Of a DNA stretch of 64,000 nucleotides, positions 28,509 through 36,161 are shown one piece after another (positions within the stretch are counted from its first letter, which is position 1; each line of letters opens with the position of its first letter). The notes beneath the pieces were generated by a model. That model ran no database searches, was not told the origin of the DNA, and was given only the letters and a program-made list of their open reading frames with translations. Where the stretch lies: NCBI GenBank assembly GCA_902825215.1, contig LR782234.1:2728001-2792000 (forward strand), given 5' to 3'. The stretch comes from Pseudomonas fluorescens (GTDB taxonomy: Bacteria; Pseudomonadota; Gammaproteobacteria; Pseudomonadales; Pseudomonadaceae). Both the position numbers and the translations under genes were made by a program.

Positions 28509-28546
28509 CCCGCCGCCGGGATTCTTGGTGAGAGGCCGGCGACGGG
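28509..28546 (-). promoter_or_regulatory. Conserved-loop hairpin, copy A
   Basis: An 11-bp stem with one mismatch (cccgtcgccgg / ccggcggcggg in transcript sense) encloses the loop CCTCTCACCAAGAATC. The same loop occurs in hairpins at 31496-31527 and 32629-32669, always in transcript sense. It lies 20 nt before the ATG of the coiled-coil protein gene. Confidence 0.6.
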
Positions 28547-28558
28547 ATGTTGCGATGG

Positions 28559-29380
28559 TTAGATGGTTGCTTCGTACATCGGTACGGTGTTGATCGACTC
28601 TTGGATCTTGGCGCGGACGGTGGTGTAGGCCTCCTCGAGCACCTTGTCCGGGCGCACCAGCTCGAACCACATCACCAGGCGACTTTCTTGAATGCGATAG
28701 CGGAATCGAACGGGCACGCAGAAAGCGTCACCGCCGAGGAACGGCTTGACGCCGATGTAGAACTGCTCAGGAATCTTGAGCTGACCGGTCTCGCCGGCTT
28801 GGCCGTCGATCTGTTCGTTGTAGGTCAGTTGAACCTGGCCGTTGTCGAGGCGCGTGCCCTGGCGAAAGCTGATGTTCTTCTTGGCTTCGAGTGTGCGGCT
28901 GATTTCGAGCATGTCCGCAGCAGATGGTGCGTGCGGTATGCCTTCGGGGACGGTGATGTCTCGGATGTTGTCTTCGAAAAATTCGGCGAACGTCGCTTGA
29001 TCCATTTTCTTGCGATCGGAAGTTTTCCAGCGCCCCCACTCGATGCTGATCGGGCACTGATAGACAGCGACGTGCTGCCCCCAAGACGGCTGATTGGGCT
29101 GGTGGTAATCGAGAACACCCTTGAAGGTTCGACCTTCGGGGCCATCGCAGAAAACGACTGACGCCGGCGTCGCATAGCGATTGATATAGGCGATGAACGT
29201 GTCGGCATCAAGAACCTTCACGCCTTGGCGGATCCTGGTCGGTGCTGCCAGCATTCCTTCAAGGTCTTTGATCTCGGTGCCGTCGGGAACGAGCGCGAAT
29301 GGCGCCGGTAGTGAAGGGTGGTCCTGTGGCTTGCCCAGCGACTGGGCGAGCGTGACCAGGTGGTTGATGGCTTCTTGCAT
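28559..29380 (-). CDS. DUF2303 (YfdQ-like) phage protein
   Basis: 273 aa. It matches the DUF2303 family of temperate phages, with an N-terminal ATP/metal-free alpha/beta region and the SIEWGRW and FFEDNIRDI segments. Function is unknown; it is usually found near recombination or early genes. It is preceded by a diverged CTCACCGAAGAA element (29391-29410). Confidence 0.8.
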   Translation of the reverse strand: MQEAINHLVTLAQSLGKPQDHPSLPAPFALVPDGTEIKDLEGMLAAPTRIRQGVKVLDADTFIAYINRYATPASVVFCDGPEGRTFKGVLDYHQPNQPSWGQHVAVYQCPISIEWGRWKTSDRKKMDQATFAEFFEDNIRDITVPEGIPHAPSAADMLEISRTLEAKKNISFRQGTRLDNGQVQLTYNEQIDGQAGETGQLKIPEQFYIGVKPFLGGDAFCVPVRFRYRIQESRLVMWFELVRPDKVLEEAYTTVRAKIQESINTVPMYEATI

Positions 29381-29413
29381 TGGACGTGCTCCAGTTTCTT
29401 CGGTGAGTAATCT

Positions 29414-29755
29414 TTACGGCGCGACGTGGCGCAGTGGTGCGTTGGTGTCTTCCTCGACAGGTCGAAGCGCCAGATCCTGCTGTCGCGGATCGCGGCGGGT
29501 GAGGTTGCCTTCTGGTGTGAGGAAGAACAGGGAAGTGCCGCGCGACAGCGCCGGCTCTTTCACTTTTACGTCGGCCTTGATGTTCATCTGGCCGCGTCCG
29601 TCGGGCTTATAGTTCAGCTCGATGACCAGCTTGCCGGCTTTGCCGGACAGGCGAATGGCGTCGATCAGTTGGAACTGGGCCTCGCTCAGTTCATCAAGCA
29701 GGCCGCCGGCCTCGATGTCCCGTAGCGTGTCGATGAAGGGGCGTGCTTTGCTCAT
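29414..29755 (-). CDS. Conserved phage early protein, unknown function
   Basis: 113 aa soluble protein (MSKARPFIDTLRDIEAGG...). It sits directly before the DUF2303 gene, a pairing common in Pseudomonas prophages. No motif gives a function. CACTGAGGCACAGCAC precedes the ATG instead of a classical ribosome site. Confidence 0.7.
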   Translation of the reverse strand: MSKARPFIDTLRDIEAGGLLDELSEAQFQLIDAIRLSGKAGKLVIELNYKPDGRGQMNIKADVKVKEPALSRGTSLFFLTPEGNLTRRDPRQQDLALRPVEEDTNAPLRHVAP

Positions 29756-29814
29756 GTGCTGTGCCTCAGTGAGTTTGTGTTGTTTGCGCCTGTGCGGCAG
29801 ACGCCACCGTTGAA

Positions 29815-30057
29815 TCAGGCCGCTTGCTTCGTCGCTTGAGCGTCGAGGTATGCAGCCAGGTCATGCAGGTAAACGACGGCGGTACCTTTTGCGGACCCGC
29901 CTAGGCGGGTCACCTTCAGTGCAATGCGTCCGGCGCTGATGCGACGTAGCAGGTAGCGATCGCTGGTGATGTGCGAGAAGTAGCGCTGCCGAACGGCGGA
30001 CAATGTCGGGCAGGGCGTCGGCCATTCCTTTCGCAGTTGGTCGATGGTGGTGCTCAC
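29815..30057 (-). CDS. PrtN-family activator (pyocin activator-like)
   Basis: 80 aa. It matches the compact pyocin-activator family in layout: RQRYFSHITSDRYLLRRISAGRIALKVTRLGGSAKGTAVVYLHDLAAYLDAQ resembles PrtN's YFSHLTPDKLKRKVMAGEIDLP...HITDLAAWLDK. PrtN switches on pyocin genes through P-box repeats, and a four-unit P-box is present at 36995-37035 ahead of the lysis and structural genes of this prophage. It lies in the leftward early operon under the repressor, coupled by ATGA to the upstream gene. I infer that it is the late-gene activator. Confidence 0.8.
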   Translation of the reverse strand: MSTTIDQLRKEWPTPCPTLSAVRQRYFSHITSDRYLLRRISAGRIALKVTRLGGSAKGTAVVYLHDLAAYLDAQATKQAA

Positions 30058-30437
30058 GTTGCTTTCTCCCCGTTCCCCTCTGTTGGGGGCAGCAACTTCA
30101 AGCGGATCATCTCGGCGAGACCTTCTTTGCTTTTGCCCATTGCGGCCGCACGGACATTGCCGTTTTCGTCCGCGACAACGGCGCCGAATGGATACTCCGG
30201 TGAGTTCGTCGGGGTGACGTAGGCGGTCTGCCCTTCGAGGATCACGTTGTTGACGCAGCGATATACGTCGGCCAGCTCGAGCGCGCGCATCGGCACGCTG
30301 CTGAGCATTTCAATGGCTTCGCTTGCGGCGCCGATGAGTGTCGCGCGGCTGACGATGCCCGGGCTGTCGAGGTAGACAGGGATCAGTCGAAGACTGCCGA
30401 GCGCGTGACAATGAGCGTTGAGGTAGTTGCTGTTCAT
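30054..30437 (-). CDS. Phage early protein, unknown function
   Basis: 127 aa soluble protein (MNSNYLNAHCHALGSLRLIPVYLDSPG...). Coupled by ATGA overlap both to the upstream KilAC-like gene and to the downstream prtN-like gene. The joint coupling suggests a related role, but no domain is recognised. Confidence 0.65.
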   Translation of the reverse strand: MNSNYLNAHCHALGSLRLIPVYLDSPGIVSRATLIGAASEAIEMLSSVPMRALELADVYRCVNNVILEGQTAYVTPTNSPEYPFGAVVADENGNVRAAAMGKSKEGLAEMIRLKLLPPTEGNGEKAT

Positions 30438-30718
30438 GCTGCTGCGTCCTTGTTCTGGGCCTTGATGCCGATGCCGAGTTGCTTTGCCAGCCAGTCGACT
30501 CCCTTTTCGGTGACCATCACGACGGCATAGTGGCTGAAGCCCTTTATGTGGTCGTTCCAGCGGCTACGGGGGTCGGAGAACAGATAGCCGCGGTCGCGGT
30601 GCTGGCTGGCCAGGTCACCGCTTTGGGTCAGCACTTTGAGTTCGCGCAACCGGGTGCGGAACTTGCGGGGTTTGAGGCCCAGCACGGCGGCCGTTTCGTC
30701 CAGGGTGCGGTTCGTCAT
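30434..30718 (-). CDS. KilAC-like DNA-binding protein (antirepressor C-domain)
   Basis: 94 aa. LDETAAVLGLKPRKFRTRLRELKVL, then YLFSDPRSRW and VTEKGVDWLAKQL, follow the pattern of the KilAC domain at the C terminus of phage antirepressors. It lacks the usual N-terminal Bro/Ant domain, so it is a stand-alone KilAC protein. Given that the repressor lacks its autocleavage serine, an antirepressor role is attractive but unproven. Confidence 0.7.
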   Translation of the reverse strand: MTNRTLDETAAVLGLKPRKFRTRLRELKVLTQSGDLASQHRDRGYLFSDPRSRWNDHIKGFSHYAVVMVTEKGVDWLAKQLGIGIKAQNKDAAA

Positions 30719-30728
30719 GGCTCAGTCC

Positions 30729-31301
30729 TCAGGCAACGCGCGGCGTGGCGCCGAGGGTCAATAGGGAAAGGGTTACGGTGAGATGCTTCTGGAAGTCATC
30801 AATAGATCCGTCATTGGTGATGACAATATCTTTGGCCTGTACCTCGACGCCGCTCTCGCTGATGTGCGAGTTCACGCACTTCGCTGTAGGGCGTTGCAGG
30901 TGGATGACGAGGCCTCCGCGCTTGCGGATGAAGTCCGCTTCGTTCTCGAACCTGATATCGCTCACCACAAACCCTTTCGCGTGGTCGTGAGTACGGGCGA
31001 GTAGGTCGAGGTTCTGCGCGGCAAGCAGCAACCAGAGTTCGGGGTGAACGTTGTTGCGCCCCCATTCCGTGCCGAGGGACTGCATCAACTGGCGGGGAGA
31101 GCGGCCCAGCCATGGCAGTGGCTGTTCCTTCTGGTCGCCTTCGAAGTCGCAGGGGCTCAGGTTAAGGATGTGCATCAGGCCATCCCGCAGCGGGTCCGCG
31201 AACGCATACGACTGGAAACCGTGATGGTTCACCAGGTGCTGGGCTGCGGTGTCTTTGCCAGAGCGAGCGAGGCCGGCGAGGCCGAGCAATAGAGGCGTCA
31301 T
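30729..31301 (-). CDS. Deoxynucleoside monophosphate kinase
   Basis: 190 aa P-loop kinase. LLGLAGLARSGKDTAAQHL is the Walker A, FADPLRDGL the LID/NMP region, and VVSDIRFENEADFIRKRGG the second conserved block, as in phage dNMP kinases. It supplies dNDPs for replication. It overlaps the preceding small gene by ATGA. Confidence 0.85.
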   Translation of the reverse strand: MTPLLLGLAGLARSGKDTAAQHLVNHHGFQSYAFADPLRDGLMHILNLSPCDFEGDQKEQPLPWLGRSPRQLMQSLGTEWGRNNVHPELWLLLAAQNLDLLARTHDHAKGFVVSDIRFENEADFIRKRGGLVIHLQRPTAKCVNSHISESGVEVQAKDIVITNDGSIDDFQKHLTVTLSLLTLGATPRVA

Positions 31302-31495
31302 GCCGCGTCACCCCCGAATGGCCCTAGGTCAGCCGCCGCAGTTACCGCTTTTGCGGATGCCAGACGAGCGCCGGGGGTGACGATTACCAGCAGGCCGGTG
31401 TTCTTTTGAATCGCTTCGACGGCTGCTGGACTGGTGCACGCTGCCGGATGTAGGTACACCGGGCAGCGGGTGTTGCTGTGCTGTGTCGTTTGCAT
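31298..31495 (-). CDS. First gene of the leftward early operon, unknown function
   Basis: 65 aa, no recognised domain (MQTTQHSNTRCPVYLHPAAC...). Its ATG immediately follows a 9-bp hairpin (31496-31527) that occupies the place of a ribosome site. ATGA overlap couples it to the dNMP kinase gene. The position corresponds to lambda N, but the product shows no arginine-rich motif. Confidence 0.55.
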   Translation of the reverse strand: MQTTQHSNTRCPVYLHPAACTSPAAVEAIQKNTGLLVIVTPGARLASAKAVTAAADLGPFGGDAA

Positions 31496-31527
31496 GGCTC
31501 GTACTCTTGGTGAGAGGTGTACGAGCC
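31496..31527 (-). promoter_or_regulatory. Conserved-loop hairpin, copy B (leftward leader)
   Basis: A perfect 9-bp stem (ggctcgtac / gtacgagcc) with the loop ACCTCTCACCAAGA in transcript sense ends directly at the first gene's ATG. It shares its loop with copies A and C. Its position after the leftward operators is that of a nutL site. Confidence 0.6.
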
Positions 31528-31531
31528 AACG

Positions 31532-31570
31532 TTAGCAACGGCTAAGAAATATGGCAATAGCGAACGCTAA
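31532..31570. promoter_or_regulatory. Left operator pair (OL-like)
   Basis: Two dyads of identical design, TTAGC-AACG-GCTAA (31532-31545) and ATAGC-GAAC-GCTAA (31557-31570), have centres 25 bp apart. They lie between the repressor terminator and the first leftward gene. A matching site occurs right of the repressor gene. Confidence 0.75.
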
Positions 31571-31601
31571 TTTATTTTCCGGTAATGTTTTTTCACGCGC
31601 A

Positions 31602-31634
31602 AAAAAACGCCGCATTGAGCAGGCGGCGTTTTTT
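31602..31634 (-). terminator. Terminator of the repressor gene
   Basis: A 12-bp stem (aaaaaacgccgc / gcggcgtttttt), T-rich on either strand, 13 bp past the repressor stop. It is bidirectional in form. Confidence 0.85.
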
Positions 31635-31646
31635 GGAGGGGCTACG

Positions 31647-32297
31647 TCAGGACTTGATTTTGCTTGGAGGAACGATTCCGCCTACGTAATGAATGGTCAC
31701 AATCTCGTCTCGCGGTATCGTCAATCGGCCGTAAGTATCGTTGATTGACATCAGGCTTACTTCATTGCTGTTTGCATATAGAAGTTCTTTGATCATGGTT
31801 TCGCCACTGCTGCGCTTCACTACTACATATTCGCCAGGTACCAGTTCATGTCGAGGCTCGCACCAGACAACCCATCCGTTTCGAATTGCGGGCGCTAGCG
31901 CGTCTCCCTTGATTCTGATCGAGTAGACCGTCGGGTCTGAAGTAGGGACATCCACCCCGCCAGCGATCGGTGCCAGCTCGCCCCACATTCCTTCTTGATT
32001 CAATTGCGCCACTCCTTGCATGGGAGCCCGCCGGAATGAATTGATCAAGCTTGGTCCCGCGTCGTTTCCAGGTGCCAAGCCTTCCTGGGCTGTACGCGCG
32101 GGCATCAACAGAGTTCCGCCAGTGAGGCCAATCTTATCTTCAAGATTCTTGGCGGCCTTATCGCCCATTGGTCTATGGCCGTTGAGCAATTGCGAGAGAT
32201 AGGAGGGGTCGAGGTTGTACCGGTCAGCGAACTCTTTGGTTTTGAGATCGCCGATAAGGTCTCGAAGCGCTGCGATGCGGAGTTGGCTGATATTCAT
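31647..32297 (-). CDS. CI-like repressor, S24 fold without catalytic serine
   Basis: 216 aa. N-terminal helix-turn-helix (TKEFADRYNLDPSYLSQLLNGHR, split here by position about 20-42). C-terminal LexA/CI dimerisation domain with VYSIRIKGDALAPAIRNGWVV, where the GDSM cleavage-serine motif reads GDAL. The lysine of the dyad (ETMIKELL) is kept. It should silence both early promoters through the WTAGC-N4-GCTAW dyads on each side. Without the serine, RecA-stimulated self-cleavage is not expected, so induction may use another route. ATG 32297 is preferred to the TTG one codon earlier. Confidence 0.9.
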   Translation of the reverse strand: MNISQLRIAALRDLIGDLKTKEFADRYNLDPSYLSQLLNGHRPMGDKAAKNLEDKIGLTGGTLLMPARTAQEGLAPGNDAGPSLINSFRRAPMQGVAQLNQEGMWGELAPIAGGVDVPTSDPTVYSIRIKGDALAPAIRNGWVVWCEPRHELVPGEYVVVKRSSGETMIKELLYANSNEVSLMSINDTYGRLTIPRDEIVTIHYVGGIVPPSKIKS

Positions 32298-32316
32298 CAA
32301 TGCATCTTAAAAGTGT

Positions 32317-32370
32317 TTAGCATTTTGTAAATTGCAAATCGCTATTGTTATCTCCGTTAGCGGCTGCTAT
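32317..32370. promoter_or_regulatory. Right operator region (OR-like)
   Basis: One good dyad TTAGC-GGCT-GCTAT (32357-32370) plus two weaker sites (32317-32330 with a good left half, 32332-32345 with a good right half). They lie between the divergent repressor and Cro-like genes, the expected place of a lambda-type right operator. Confidence 0.65.
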
Positions 32371-32393
32371 CTTTTTGCGAAACGGAGGTGCAC

Positions 32394-32621
32394 ATGAGCT
32401 TGCATGCATACATAAAAGGTCTCGATAAAGATGCGTTGGATGGGCTAGCGAAGCGTTGTGATACGTCGGCTGGGCAGCTCAAACAAATCGCCTACGGCAA
32501 TCGTCGTGCTAGCGGCGGTTTGGCTGTGTCCATCGAGCGTGAAACACAGGGAAAGGTTACCTGTGAGCAACTGCGCCCGGACATTGATTGGGCGTATTTG
32601 CGTGGTTCCAAAGCCGCGTAA
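32394..32621 (+). CDS. Cro/YdaS-like regulator
   Basis: 75 aa helix-turn-helix protein. LAKRCDTSAGQLKQIAYGNRRASGGLAVSIERET is the YdaS/Cro-type DNA-binding helix pair and the C-terminal LRPDIDW motif is typical of YdaS. Divergent from the repressor with the operators between them. GGAGG lies 7 nt before the ATG. It is expected to favour lytic growth. Confidence 0.85.
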   Translation: MSLHAYIKGLDKDALDGLAKRCDTSAGQLKQIAYGNRRASGGLAVSIERETQGKVTCEQLRPDIDWAYLRGSKAA

Positions 32622-32628
32622 AAAGGGT

Positions 32629-32669
32629 GCCGGACTGGGGCCTCTCACCAAAGAATCCCCCAGCCCGGC
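32629..32669 (+). promoter_or_regulatory. Conserved-loop hairpin, copy C (after cro)
   Basis: A stem GCCGG-a-CTGGGG / CCCCAG-c-CCGGC with the loop CCTCTCACCAAAGAATC lies 8 bp past the Cro-like stop. Position between cro and the CII-like gene is that of nutR in lambda. It is followed by ACACAGCACATGCAC, a block also seen after copy A. Confidence 0.6.
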
Positions 32670-32739
32670 TACGACGATACACAGCACATGCACATCGGTC
32701 GTGGTCGTAGGATAGGGCGTGTCCCATCTGAAGGCTAGG

Positions 32740-32760
32740 CCGTAAACGGGGTATTTACGG
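32740..32760 (+). promoter_or_regulatory. Inverted repeat over the CII-like gene's ribosome site
   Basis: CCGTAAA-CGGGGTA-TTTACGG, a perfect 7-bp dyad, ends 2 nt before the ATG at 32763. It replaces a normal Shine-Dalgarno region and may be an operator or a translation-control hairpin. Confidence 0.45.
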
Positions 32761-32762
32761 TT

Positions 32763-33251
32763 ATGAGTCGCACAGATCTCCTTCCGGGCGCTGGCCCGGT
32801 TCTTTCTTTGCGCGAGGCGCTTTATCGCGCCGGGCGTGATTTTCGGGGCGGCATCACCACGTTGGCCCATGACATGTTCATGGACTACGACGAGCTGCAG
32901 AAGAAACTCAAACTCAATGAAGAGCGCCGCTGGCTGACTCCGGATGAACTCGAAGAGGTCATTCGGCTGACGCAGAATTCCGCGTTGCTCGATGCGCTTG
33001 TGCGTCCGGCGGGTGCCGTTTGGTACAAGCCGACTCCGGTGCCTGCAACGTCTGAGGCGTTGAAGTCTGTCGGCAAGTTGCTGGAGCGCACCGGCGAGTT
33101 CGTTTCGAGCATGCACGCCGGCGCCGCCGACAACGTTTGGGAACCGCACGAAGTCGCCACGCTGGACAAGTACGGCATCGATGTCATTCAGGCGGTGCTT
33201 GGCATCATGGCCGGCGCAAGGCAGGCGATGGAGGGGCAGGACAATGGCTGA
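32763..33251 (+). CDS. Phage regulatory CII-family protein
   Basis: 162 aa matching the phage CP76/CII family. LREALYRAGRDFRGGITTLAHDMFMDYDELQKKL carries the helix-turn-helix, and the C-terminal half (YGIDVIQAVLGIMAGARQA) is helical. It probably takes part in the lysis-lysogeny choice. The next ATG lies 8 nt before its stop codon ends. Confidence 0.8.
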   Translation: MSRTDLLPGAGPVLSLREALYRAGRDFRGGITTLAHDMFMDYDELQKKLKLNEERRWLTPDELEEVIRLTQNSALLDALVRPAGAVWYKPTPVPATSEALKSVGKLLERTGEFVSSMHAGAADNVWEPHEVATLDKYGIDVIQAVLGIMAGARQAMEGQDNG

Positions 33252-33450
33252 CGATATCGATCGCGCCAATGACCAGGCGCAATACCTGCTCGATGTTGCA
33301 ATCCACCTGAACCGTCGTGTTGCATCGAGTCGCGTCAGTGCGCAGTTCTGCGAGGATTGCGATGTCGCGATCCCGCTGCTTCGGCAACAGGCGATTGAGG
33401 GTTGCGAAACCTGCGTAGATTGTCAGGGCCTGCGGGAGGCTCGGCGATGA
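33244..33450 (+). CDS. DksA/TraR-type C4 zinc-finger protein
   Basis: 68 aa. CEDC...CETCVDC forms the four-cysteine finger seen in TraR/DksA-like phage proteins. Full-length TraR binds the RNA polymerase secondary channel. The acidic tip here (DDIDRANDQ) is present but short. It overlaps both neighbours by a few bases. Confidence 0.82.
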   Translation: MADDIDRANDQAQYLLDVAIHLNRRVASSRVSAQFCEDCDVAIPLLRQQAIEGCETCVDCQGLREARR

Positions 33451-36161
33451 CTGAACCGGCAAAGGGAATCGCCACTTCCATTTGGGCAAAGCGTTACATC
33501 GAAACCTTCGGCCTTGCCCTTGTCTCAATTGAACCCGGTGACAAAGCCCCGAAAGGCATGGGCTGGAACAAGCCGGGCGGCTACATCACCGATGCCAATG
33601 CCGCCGAAGCATTCTGGCAACGCAACCCTAACCATAATCTGGGCGTCGTGCTCGGGCCAAGCCGTGTCTGCTCGCTGGACGTCGACGATGTTCAATGGAC
33701 GCGTCACGTCCTCTACGAACAGTTGGGCATTGATCTCGATGCAATGGCCGTGGTGTATCCGACTATCGTCGGCAACCCATTGCGGTTTCGGGTGTTGTTC
33801 AAGTTGCCGGACGGCGTCGAGCTGTCGCGGCATTCGCTCTCTTGGCCGAATGAGAATGATCCGGACGGTTCCATCTGGAAGGGGTTGATGGCGCAAGCCA
33901 AGGCCGCGAAAGAGGCGGGCGACGTAGCGGGGGAAGCTGAGGCGAAGGCCGAGGCGGATAACTACAAGCGCTTCACCGTGTTCGAGCTACGCGCTGGCTT
34001 GGTGCAGGACGTCTTCCCGCCTTCGATCCATCCCGGTACCGGAAAGCCTTACACCTGGCGTACGCCGCCAAGTGCTACCGATGGTTTGCCAACGCTGACC
34101 AATGAGCTTCTGGCCATCTGGAAAAACTGGGATTTCTTCAAGCGCGATGCCGAGGCAGCGTGCCCGTGGGCACCAAAGCCGAAGAAGCCGCCGGCGAAGG
34201 TCATCAAGCGTGCACCACCAGCAGCTGGTAAGCCACCTTCGGTGATTGATGAGTTCAACCGCTGCCATGACGTTGAAGAACTGCTGCGGGCACACGGTTA
34301 CATCAAGCGCGGCAGCAAATGGCTTTACCCGCAAAGCAGTACAGGCTTGCCGGGTGTCACGGTCAACGAAGACAAGGTCTATTCGCACCACGGCGCGGAC
34401 CCGTTGGCCAACGGTCACCAGAATGACGCGTTCGAGGTGTTTTGCCTGCTGGAGCATTCCGGCGATCAGTCGCGGGCGGTGAAGGCTGCTGCGCAGTTGA
34501 TGGGTATGCAGCATGCGTCCCGGCCCGATCCGCGCGATCTTCCCCCGACCCCATCCATTGATCCGAGCGAGCCGAACTATGGCGAAACGTCGCCGAGCGG
34601 GGCCGCTCCAGATCCTGAAGGGGGCGCGGGGGGTGGTGATGTACCTGCGGCGCTGAGTATTGACCAGGTGTTGCGTCGTTATGCGCTCGTCGATGGGACA
34701 ACCCATGTATGGGACTTCGATCAGTCCAAGGTGATGAAAAAGTCTGCGTTTGAGGCGCGTGTCGGAAAACCCATGGCCAAGCAATGGCTGGAGAACACCG
34801 AACAGCGCAAATTGATTTCGAGCGATCACGTCAGTGAGATTGAGCAAGCGCGGCGGATGGCTGGCAAGAAGGGCGGCGCGTTCGGCATGTCACCGACTGA
34901 GCGCTATGTGTATATCGATGGCACGAAGGACGTGTGGGACCGGGAGAAGAAGCGCCGGATTGCCGAAGGTGCCGTGAAGATGGCGTTGGGCGACACCTAT
35001 CCGTTGTGGTTGAACAGTGCCGAGCGGCGTGTGGTGGACGTGGACCACATTGTCTTTGATCCAACCATGACCAAAGACCCGAGCGTGTACATCAACACGT
35101 TTGATGGCTTGCCGCTTGAGCCGGTTCGCGACGATGACGCCTGCGCGAACCTGCGTTGGTTGATCAAGTTCCTTTGCAATGGTGATGAAGATGCGGCGTG
35201 GTGGTTGACCCGCTGGCTGGCTTTTCCGCTTCAGCACCTCGGCGCGAAGATGGACACTGCGGTGTTGATGCACTCGATCATGGAAGGCTCGGGCAAAAGC
35301 CTGTTGTTCGCTGATGCGCTGGGCATGCTTTACGGCCAGTACGCGGCGACGGTGGGTCAGACCCAGTTGGAAAGCAACTTCAACGCCTGGCAAAGCCGCA
35401 AGCTCTGGGCGGTGTTTGAAGAGGTCGTGAGCCGTGATCAGCGCTACAACCAGGTTGGCAAGATCAAGCACTTGATCACCGGCAAAACCGTGCGGATGGA
35501 ATCGAAGTTCATCAATGGCTGGGAAGAATCCAACCACATGAACGCGGTGTTCCTGAGTAACGAGATCCTGCCGTGGCCCATCAGTGAGAGCGATCGCCGG
35601 ATGTTGGTGATGTGGCCCAACGAGACGTTGCCGCCAGATCGGCAAAAGGCGGTCGGTCACGAACTCAAGAACGGAGGCGTTGCGGCGCTGCACGCGTGGT
35701 TGCTGTCGCTCGACCTTGGAGACTTCGACCAGCGAACGCGACCGCCTAAGACAGAGGCGCGGGAGCGATTGGTGGCGCTGAGCCGGGCAGGGTGGCAGAC
35801 GTTTCTTCATTTGTGGAAGTACGGTGAGCTGGGTCGGGATCTCTGGGGTGTCTGTCTCTCCAGTGACGTGTTCGCGTTGTTCCTGGAATGGTGTCAGCGC
35901 AACAAAGAGCACGCCATGAGTCACACGAAGTTCGCGCTGTTCCTCAGTTCGGAGTTGGACAAGTCACGCTCAATACCGTGGACGGACGGCAACAATCGAA
36001 AGTTTGGTGCGTTTTTCTTCCCTGCTGATCTGGAGCCTTCCCGCTCCCCATCCCTGAAAGCGGCAGACCTTGGGGTCGTCGTCAGTGCCTGGCGTGCCAA
36101 GGCGCGGTTGGCGGGCTGGAACGTCGACAACTGGGACCACGTCAAGGCGGCTGCAGCATGA
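33447..36161 (+). CDS. Primase-polymerase/helicase replication protein
   Basis: 904 aa. The N-terminal prim-pol-like domain has VSIEPGDKAPKGMGW and VCSLDVDD (acidic catalytic residues). A Pro-rich linker spans about residues 355-410. The C-terminal D5/DUF5906-type helicase has Walker A EGSGKS near residue 613 and Walker B LWAVFEEV. It should both prime and unwind phage DNA. The ATG overlaps the previous stop as ATGA. An iteron array follows immediately. Confidence 0.88.
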   Translation: MTEPAKGIATSIWAKRYIETFGLALVSIEPGDKAPKGMGWNKPGGYITDANAAEAFWQRNPNHNLGVVLGPSRVCSLDVDDVQWTRHVLYEQLGIDLDAMAVVYPTIVGNPLRFRVLFKLPDGVELSRHSLSWPNENDPDGSIWKGLMAQAKAAKEAGDVAGEAEAKAEADNYKRFTVFELRAGLVQDVFPPSIHPGTGKPYTWRTPPSATDGLPTLTNELLAIWKNWDFFKRDAEAACPWAPKPKKPPAKVIKRAPPAAGKPPSVIDEFNRCHDVEELLRAHGYIKRGSKWLYPQSSTGLPGVTVNEDKVYSHHGADPLANGHQNDAFEVFCLLEHSGDQSRAVKAAAQLMGMQHASRPDPRDLPPTPSIDPSEPNYGETSPSGAAPDPEGGAGGGDVPAALSIDQVLRRYALVDGTTHVWDFDQSKVMKKSAFEARVGKPMAKQWLENTEQRKLISSDHVSEIEQARRMAGKKGGAFGMSPTERYVYIDGTKDVWDREKKRRIAEGAVKMALGDTYPLWLNSAERRVVDVDHIVFDPTMTKDPSVYINTFDGLPLEPVRDDDACANLRWLIKFLCNGDEDAAWWLTRWLAFPLQHLGAKMDTAVLMHSIMEGSGKSLLFADALGMLYGQYAATVGQTQLESNFNAWQSRKLWAVFEEVVSRDQRYNQVGKIKHLITGKTVRMESKFINGWEESNHMNAVFLSNEILPWPISESDRRMLVMWPNETLPPDRQKAVGHELKNGGVAALHAWLLSLDLGDFDQRTRPPKTEARERLVALSRAGWQTFLHLWKYGELGRDLWGVCLSSDVFALFLEWCQRNKEHAMSHTKFALFLSSELDKSRSIPWTDGNNRKFGAFFFPADLEPSRSPSLKAADLGVVVSAWRAKARLAGWNVDNWDHVKAAAA

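Noticed and set aside
32688..32738. 16-codon Arg-rich ORF (MHIGRGRR...) after hairpin copy C
   Set aside because: Too short to judge, poor ribosome site; kept only as a possible part of the repeated element.
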